Origin: Alphaproteobacteria bacterium
Lineage (GTDB): Bacteria > Pseudomonadota > Alphaproteobacteria > Geminicoccales > Geminicoccaceae
Direction of reading: 5' to 3'
DNA length: 10,701 nucleotides
Assembly (NCBI GenBank): GCA_026982585.1
Contig: JALSGW010000333.1
Location: forward strand, 1 to 10,701
Both the position numbers and the translations under genes were made by a program. Below the pieces are notes generated by a model, which saw nothing but the letters and a program-made list of their open reading frames with translations, was not told the origin of the DNA and searched no databases. Shown here piece after piece: positions 8,692 to 10,701 of this stretch; position 1 is the stretch's first letter, and each line of letters begins with the position of its first letter.

Positions 8692-10274
8692 TGCCCAAGG
8701 TCCTGATCGCCGACAAGCTCAGCCCCCATGCCCGCACGCTGTTCGAGCGGCGGGGCATTCTCTCTGAGGAGCGCACCGGCCTCGGCGAAGAGGAGCTCGC
8801 CTCCATCGCCGGCCGCTATGATGGTCTCGTGGTGCGCTCGAGCACCCGGGTCACCGCCCGGGTGCTCGAGGCCGGCGCACCCCGGCTCAAGGTGGTGGGC
8901 CGGGCCGGGATCGGCGTCGACAACATCGACGTCGAGGCGGCCACCCGCATGGGGGTGGTGGTGATGAACGCGCCCTTCGGCAATGCGGTGACCACCGCCG
9001 AGCACACCATCGCCCTCATCCTCGCCCTCGCCCGCCGCATCCCCGCCGCCGACCGCTCGACCCGCGCCGGCCGCTGGGAGAAGTCCCGCTTCATGGGCAT
9101 GGAGCTGATGGGCAAGACCCTCGGCCTGATCGGCTGCGGGAATATCGGCTCCATCGTCGCCGAGCGCGCCCAGGGCTTGAAGATGAAGGTGATCGTCCAT
9201 GATCCCTTCCTCGCCGAGGAGCGCGCGCGAAGCCTCGGGGTGGAGCGGGTGTCCTTCGACGAGCTGCTCGCCCGCGCGGATATCATCTCCCTGCACGTGC
9301 CGCTTACCGAGCAGACCCGCAACATCCTCTCCCGGGAGGCGCTCGCCCGGGCCAAGCCCGGGGTGCGGATCGTCAACTGCGCCCGCGGCGGGCTGGTGGA
9401 CGAACAGGCGCTGTGCGAGCTCATCCGGGCGGGGCATGTCGCCGGGGCGGCCTTGGACGTGTTCGCCGAGGAACCGCTTTGGCACTCGCCCCTGTTCGAG
9501 CTGGAGGAGGTGGTGCTCACCCCGCACCTCGGCGCCTCCACCGCCGAGGCGCAGGAGAAGGTGGCGCTGCAGATCGCCGAGCAGATGAGCGACTTCCTCC
9601 TTCACGGGGCGATCACCAACGCCCTCAACATGCCCTCGGTCTCGGCGGAGGAGGCGCCCCGGCTCAAGCCCTACATGCGGCTTGCCGAACAGCTCGGTTC
9701 CTTCGCCGGCCAGCTCACCGAGACCGGCATCAAGGCGGTCACCCTCACCTACGGCGGCGAGGCGGCGGCGCTCAACACCCGTCCGCTCACCCAGATCGCG
9801 CTGCAAGGGCTGCTCAAGCCCCTGCTCGAGAGCGTCAACATGGTGAGCGCGCCGGCCATCGCGCGCGCCCGCAACATCGAGGTCACCACGGTGGAACGGG
9901 AGCATCTCGCCGGCTACCGCACCCTCATGACGGTGGAGGTGACCACCGAACGCGGCCGGCGGGAGGTGAGCGGCACGCTCTTCCAGGGCTCCGAGCCGCG
10001 GGTGGTCTCCATCCAGGGCATCCCCATGGAGGCGCGGCTCGGCCCGCACATGCTCTATGTGCGCAACCTCGACAAGCCGGGCCTGATCGGCGCGGTGGGC
10101 ACCACCCTCGGCGAGGCGGGGGTCAACATCGCGAGCTTCCACCTCGGCCGCGACCGCCCGGGCGGCAACGCCATCGCGCTCGTGGAGGTGGACCAGCCGA
10201 TCGGCGCCGAGCTGCTCGCCCGCATCCGCAACCTGCCGCATGTGCTGCAGGCGAAGGCGTTGCGTTTCTCCTAA
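8691..10274 (+). CDS. serA: D-3-phosphoglycerate dehydrogenase, long form with ASB and ACT domains
   Basis: Oxidises 3-phosphoglycerate to 3-phosphohydroxypyruvate with NAD+, the first step of serine synthesis, in the cytoplasm. The product is 527 residues, the usual length of the long type. Domains seen: substrate-binding (about 1-98 and 285-315), NAD-binding Rossmann fold (98-284) with GCGNIG (148-153), allosteric substrate-binding (ASB) domain (about 320-445), and ACT domain (453-527, LYVRNLDKPGLIGAVG) that usually senses serine. The catalytic triad is complete: Arg232 (NCARGG), Glu261 (FAEEP) and His279 (TPHLGAS). Two ATGs lie side by side, at 8688 and 8691. I chose 8691 because it gives a TGATG overlap with serC and the better distance from GGAGGG (8682-8687). 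Coupled translation keeps SerC and SerA in step. serB is not in the window. Confidence 0.97.
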   Translation: MPKVLIADKLSPHARTLFERRGILSEERTGLGEEELASIAGRYDGLVVRSSTRVTARVLEAGAPRLKVVGRAGIGVDNIDVEAATRMGVVVMNAPFGNAVTTAEHTIALILALARRIPAADRSTRAGRWEKSRFMGMELMGKTLGLIGCGNIGSIVAERAQGLKMKVIVHDPFLAEERARSLGVERVSFDELLARADIISLHVPLTEQTRNILSREALARAKPGVRIVNCARGGLVDEQALCELIRAGHVAGAALDVFAEEPLWHSPLFELEEVVLTPHLGASTAEAQEKVALQIAEQMSDFLLHGAITNALNMPSVSAEEAPRLKPYMRLAEQLGSFAGQLTETGIKAVTLTYGGEAAALNTRPLTQIALQGLLKPLLESVNMVSAPAIARARNIEVTTVEREHLAGYRTLMTVEVTTERGRREVSGTLFQGSEPRVVSIQGIPMEARLGPHMLYVRNLDKPGLIGAVGTTLGEAGVNIASFHLGRDRPGGNAIALVEVDQPIGAELLARIRNLPHVLQAKALRFS

Positions 10275-10343
10275 GGAAATCCCAAGGGGCGACGGCCCGG
10301 CCTCGAGCGAAGCGGCGTCGTTCGGGCGCGTCGTCGGGCTCGA

Positions 10344-10372
10344 TTGTCGGCCTTGGAGCGGGCGCCTATAGA
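10344..10372 (+). promoter_or_regulatory. Promoter for tRNA-Ser
   Basis: TTGTCG (10344-10349, 4 of 6 matches), a 17-base spacer and TATAGA (10367-10372, 4 of 6). It lies about 20 bases before the mature tRNA 5' end, so transcription would start near 10380 with a short leader removed by RNase P. The 117 bases between serA and the tRNA hold nothing else that I recognise, and there is no clear serA terminator. Confidence 0.58.
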
Positions 10373-10391
10373 AGCACATAGACGACTCAGC

Positions 10392-10481
10392 GGATGGGTG
10401 GCCGAGCGGTTTAAGGCAGCGGTCTTGAAAACCGCCGGGCGGAACACCGCCCCGTGGGTTCGAATCCCACCCCATCCGCCA
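10392..10481 (+). tRNA. tRNA-Ser (anticodon UGA)
   Basis: Class II tRNA of 90 bases including encoded CCA. The acceptor stem is GGATGGG (10392-10398) with CCCATCC (10471-10477), discriminator G. The anticodon stem GCGGT/ACCGC encloses CTTGAAA with TGA at 10426-10428. The long variable arm folds as GGGCGG-AACA-CCGCCC, as expected for serine, and the T arm GTGGG-TTCGAAT-CCCAC is perfect. It reads UCA (and by wobble other UCN) codons. Confidence 0.97.
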
Positions 10482-10497
10482 GCCGGTTGTCTCCGGC
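10482..10497 (+). terminator. Hairpin immediately after tRNA-Ser
   Basis: GCCGG (10482-10486), a 6-base loop and CCGGC (10493-10497), starting at the base after CCA. It may mark the tRNA 3' end or act as a weak terminator. There is no T tract, so confidence is low. Confidence 0.35.
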
Positions 10498-10589
10498 CGT
10501 TGCGGCCCCTCGCTGCGTGCCCCAAGACCGGTGGGCCGGAGCAGCTGATCGCCGAGTCTCCGAGACACCGCCCCACCCATTAGGGCCTC

Positions 10590-10691
10590 CTCCCGGGAGC
10601 CAGCGGAGGGAGGACGGCGGGTGTGCAGCCGGCTTCGCCGGCGATGGGGGCGAACCGGCAAACCCGCCGCGGTTCTTTGCGCGCGAACCGG
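10590..10691. repeat. Cluster of inverted and direct repeats in the gene-free tail
   Basis: Bases 10498-10701 show no supportable gene. They contain a 10-base palindrome CTCCCGGGAG (10590-10599), a tight hairpin GCCGGC-TTC-GCCGGC (10628-10642), and GCGAACCGG in direct repeat (10650-10658 and 10683-10691). Between the two copies lies CGGTTC (10670-10675), able to pair with either GAACCG copy. This could be a leader or terminator of a gene beyond the right edge. Confidence 0.4.
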
Positions 10692-10701
10692 TTGTCGGCG
10701 A

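Noticed and set aside
10441..10581. Possible integration (att) repeat of the tRNA-Ser 3' end, since CACCGCCCC recurs at 10566-10574
   Set aside because: Only nine low-complexity bases match and the T arm is not duplicated. No integrase is visible in the window.
8547..10661. A 704-codon open frame on the minus strand
   Set aside because: It is antisense to serC/serA and runs through tRNA-Ser. No recognisable domain.

Overview
The window is a GC-rich stretch of bacterial chromosome. The SecA sequence, the Methanosarcina/alphaproteobacterial-type SerC and the adjacent serC-serA pair point to an alphaproteobacterium, perhaps Rhodospirillales-like. This is inferred from sequence resemblance alone. 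There are no phage, transposon or CRISPR signatures. The two tRNA genes and the secA and serCA genes are ordinary core genes. The accessory interest lies in the left third.

Left part (1-3213, all genes on the minus strand): reading leftward from position 3145, the order is a membrane-anchored nucleotidyltransferase-fold protein, an Alg14/PssD-like glycosyltransferase subunit, an Alg13/PssE-like glycosyltransferase subunit, a small CopZ-type copper chaperone, and a TreT-type trehalose synthase that runs off the left edge. The first three overlap by a few bases and appear translationally coupled, using GTG, GTG and TTG starts. The copZ gene seems to have its own copper-responsive (CueR-type) promoter, whose dyad lies at the end of pssE. 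A divergent gene (3214-4449, plus strand) encodes an O-antigen ligase/polymerase-like membrane protein. Together the NTase, PssD, PssE and ligase look like part of a surface-glycan locus: a two-part glycosyltransferase extending a lipid-linked sugar on the cytoplasmic face, and a Wzy/WaaL-like enzyme acting on the periplasmic side.

Middle (4429-7494): tRNA-Thr(UGU) begins inside the last codons of the ligase gene. It is followed by a short GC-rich hairpin region and then secA on the minus strand, the motor ATPase of the Sec translocase. A 152-bp divergent region at 7343-7494 carries recognisable sigma-70 promoters for secA (perfect TTGACA) and for serC.

Right part (7495-10701, plus strand): serC and serA overlap by one base and encode two of the three steps of serine synthesis from 3-phosphoglycerate. 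A promoter-like element and tRNA-Ser(UGA) with a long variable arm follow. The last 220 bases hold no gene that I can support, only several GC-rich inverted and direct repeats.
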